DNA of 64,000 nucleotides from positions 124,001-188,000 of the forward strand of contig NZ_JABBNC010000007.1 of the NCBI RefSeq assembly GCF_012933445.1, read 5' to 3'. The position numbers were made by a program, and so were the translations under genes. The stretch is from Actinoplanes sp. TBRC 11911. Lineage in GTDB: Bacteria > Actinomycetota > Actinomycetes > Mycobacteriales > Micromonosporaceae. This document shows positions 63,579 to 64,000 of this stretch, piece by piece; the first letter of the stretch is position 1, and every line of letters starts with the position of its first letter. The notes below the pieces were generated by a model. That model saw only the letters and a program-made list of their open reading frames with translations, was not told the DNA's origin and searched no databases.

Positions 63579-64000
63579 AGGATCTCCGAATCGGCGCGGC
63601 GCAACGCGACCTCGACACCGAGCTCGGCGGCCGCGACCGCGAGCTGCTCGGCCAGTTCGTCGGCGTTGGCGGGCGGGAGGTCCACCTCGGCGATGAGCAG
63701 GTAGAGGTCACCGGTCAGGCGGGTGCTCAGGTCGGTGATGTTGCCGCCCTCGGCCGCCACCACCCGGGTCACCGCCGCGACGATGCCGAGCCGGTCGGCA
63801 CCGTGGACACTCACCACGTACGGCTCGCCGGCGTCGCGCGCGTCCGCCTCCGGTTCCACGACGCGGACCTCGGTGACCACGTCCTTGAGCGGGGCGAGGG
63901 CGGCCGTCGCCTCCTCCGCGGTCGGACCCGTGCAGATCAGGGTCATGGTGAAGTGGCCACGCAGGCGGGTCATCGTCGAGTCGGTGAGGTTGGCGCCCAC
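63575..64000 (-). CDS. ACT-domain protein, GcvR-like (N-terminus may extend outside window)
   Basis: At least 141 residues with two ACT modules: MTLICTGPTAEEATAALAPLKDVV preceded by a truncated first strand, and VVSVHGADRLGIVAAVTRVVAAEGGNITDLSTRLTGDLYLLIAEV (about 65-110). GcvR-type proteins sense amino acids, especially glycine, without DNA-binding domains. The frame is open to the window edge, so the true start is not visible. It is coupled to def by a four-base overlap. Confidence 0.8.
   Translation of the reverse strand: MGANLTDSTMTRLRGHFTMTLICTGPTAEEATAALAPLKDVVTEVRVVEPEADARDAGEPYVVSVHGADRLGIVAAVTRVVAAEGGNITDLSTRLTGDLYLLIAEVDLPPANADELAEQLAVAAAELGVEVALRRADSEIL

Overview
The window is high-GC actinomycete DNA, most likely from a filamentous genus of the Micromonosporaceae such as Actinoplanes. 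That placement is inference. It rests on the base composition, many GTG starts, a SigE-family ECF sigma factor, an AfsR/SARP regulator, DUF2510/RDD proteins, and the block disA-radA-lpqE-like lipoprotein-carD-ispD-ispF-cysS-rlmB, which in Mycobacterium and relatives is nearly contiguous. Here that block is split: rlmB and cysS lie at 5.1-7.6 kb, while ispF, ispD and carD lie at 50.9-53.1 kb.

Layout. 0-4.4 kb: end of a membrane protein, a PadR regulator with a clear promoter/operator, a flavin monooxygenase, an SRPBCC protein, and a TetR regulator divergent from an alpha/beta hydrolase. 4.4-5.1 kb: non-coding repeats. 5.1-11.9 kb (minus): SARP regulator, fumC, cysS, rlmB as one tightly packed run. 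12-13.5 kb: lipoprotein with a possible attenuated leader, then repeats. 13.5-21.6 kb: aminotransferase, RDD protein, 4-hydroxyphenylpyruvate dioxygenase, Lrp regulator, beta-propeller protein, class I fumarase, TSUP permease. 21.7-27.6 kb: ECF sigma factor and partner, a glycosyltransferase-acyltransferase fusion, an MFS exporter divergent from a ROK regulator. 27.6-32.2 kb: SMP-30 protein, SRPBCC protein, fumarylacetoacetase, an unrecognised protein coupled to it, homogentisate dioxygenase. 32.2-33.2 kb: repeats. 33.2-39.5 kb: an ABC importer with a glycerophosphodiester phosphodiesterase, LacI regulator and HAD phosphatase. 39.5-48.4 kb: two GH46 chitosanases and a csnR-E-F-G-H-K type chitosan-oligosaccharide operon. 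48.3-50.9 kb: TPR membrane protein and repeats. 50.9-53.1 kb: ispF, ispD, carD. 53.5-58.7 kb: a thioredoxin-fold membrane protein and a type III polyketide/UbiA cluster. 58.8-64 kb: lipoprotein, radA, disA, a secreted-domain protein, peptide deformylase, ACT-domain protein.

How genes work together. Tyrosine degradation is nearly complete in the window (aminotransferase candidate, hppD, hmgA, fahA), and its product fumarate can be used by either of two fumarases. The csn genes make a secretion, uptake, hydrolysis and phosphorylation route for chitosan. The type III PKS, methyltransferase, acyl-CoA-dehydrogenase-like flavoprotein and UbiA prenyltransferase look like a small meroterpenoid or quinone pathway.

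Most notable unexplained structure. Four copies of an intergenic element of about 240-270 bp share a 13-17 bp stem with a 19-nt loop. The loop holds a second 4-bp helix, and the substitutions preserve pairing in both helices. Every copy lies downstream of a gene on the same strand, and the copies sit beside tandem arrays with 18-, 23-, 31- and 62-bp units. IspD also carries an in-frame insertion of about 193 residues, Ala/Ser/Pro-rich and partly repetitive, in the middle of its catalytic domain.
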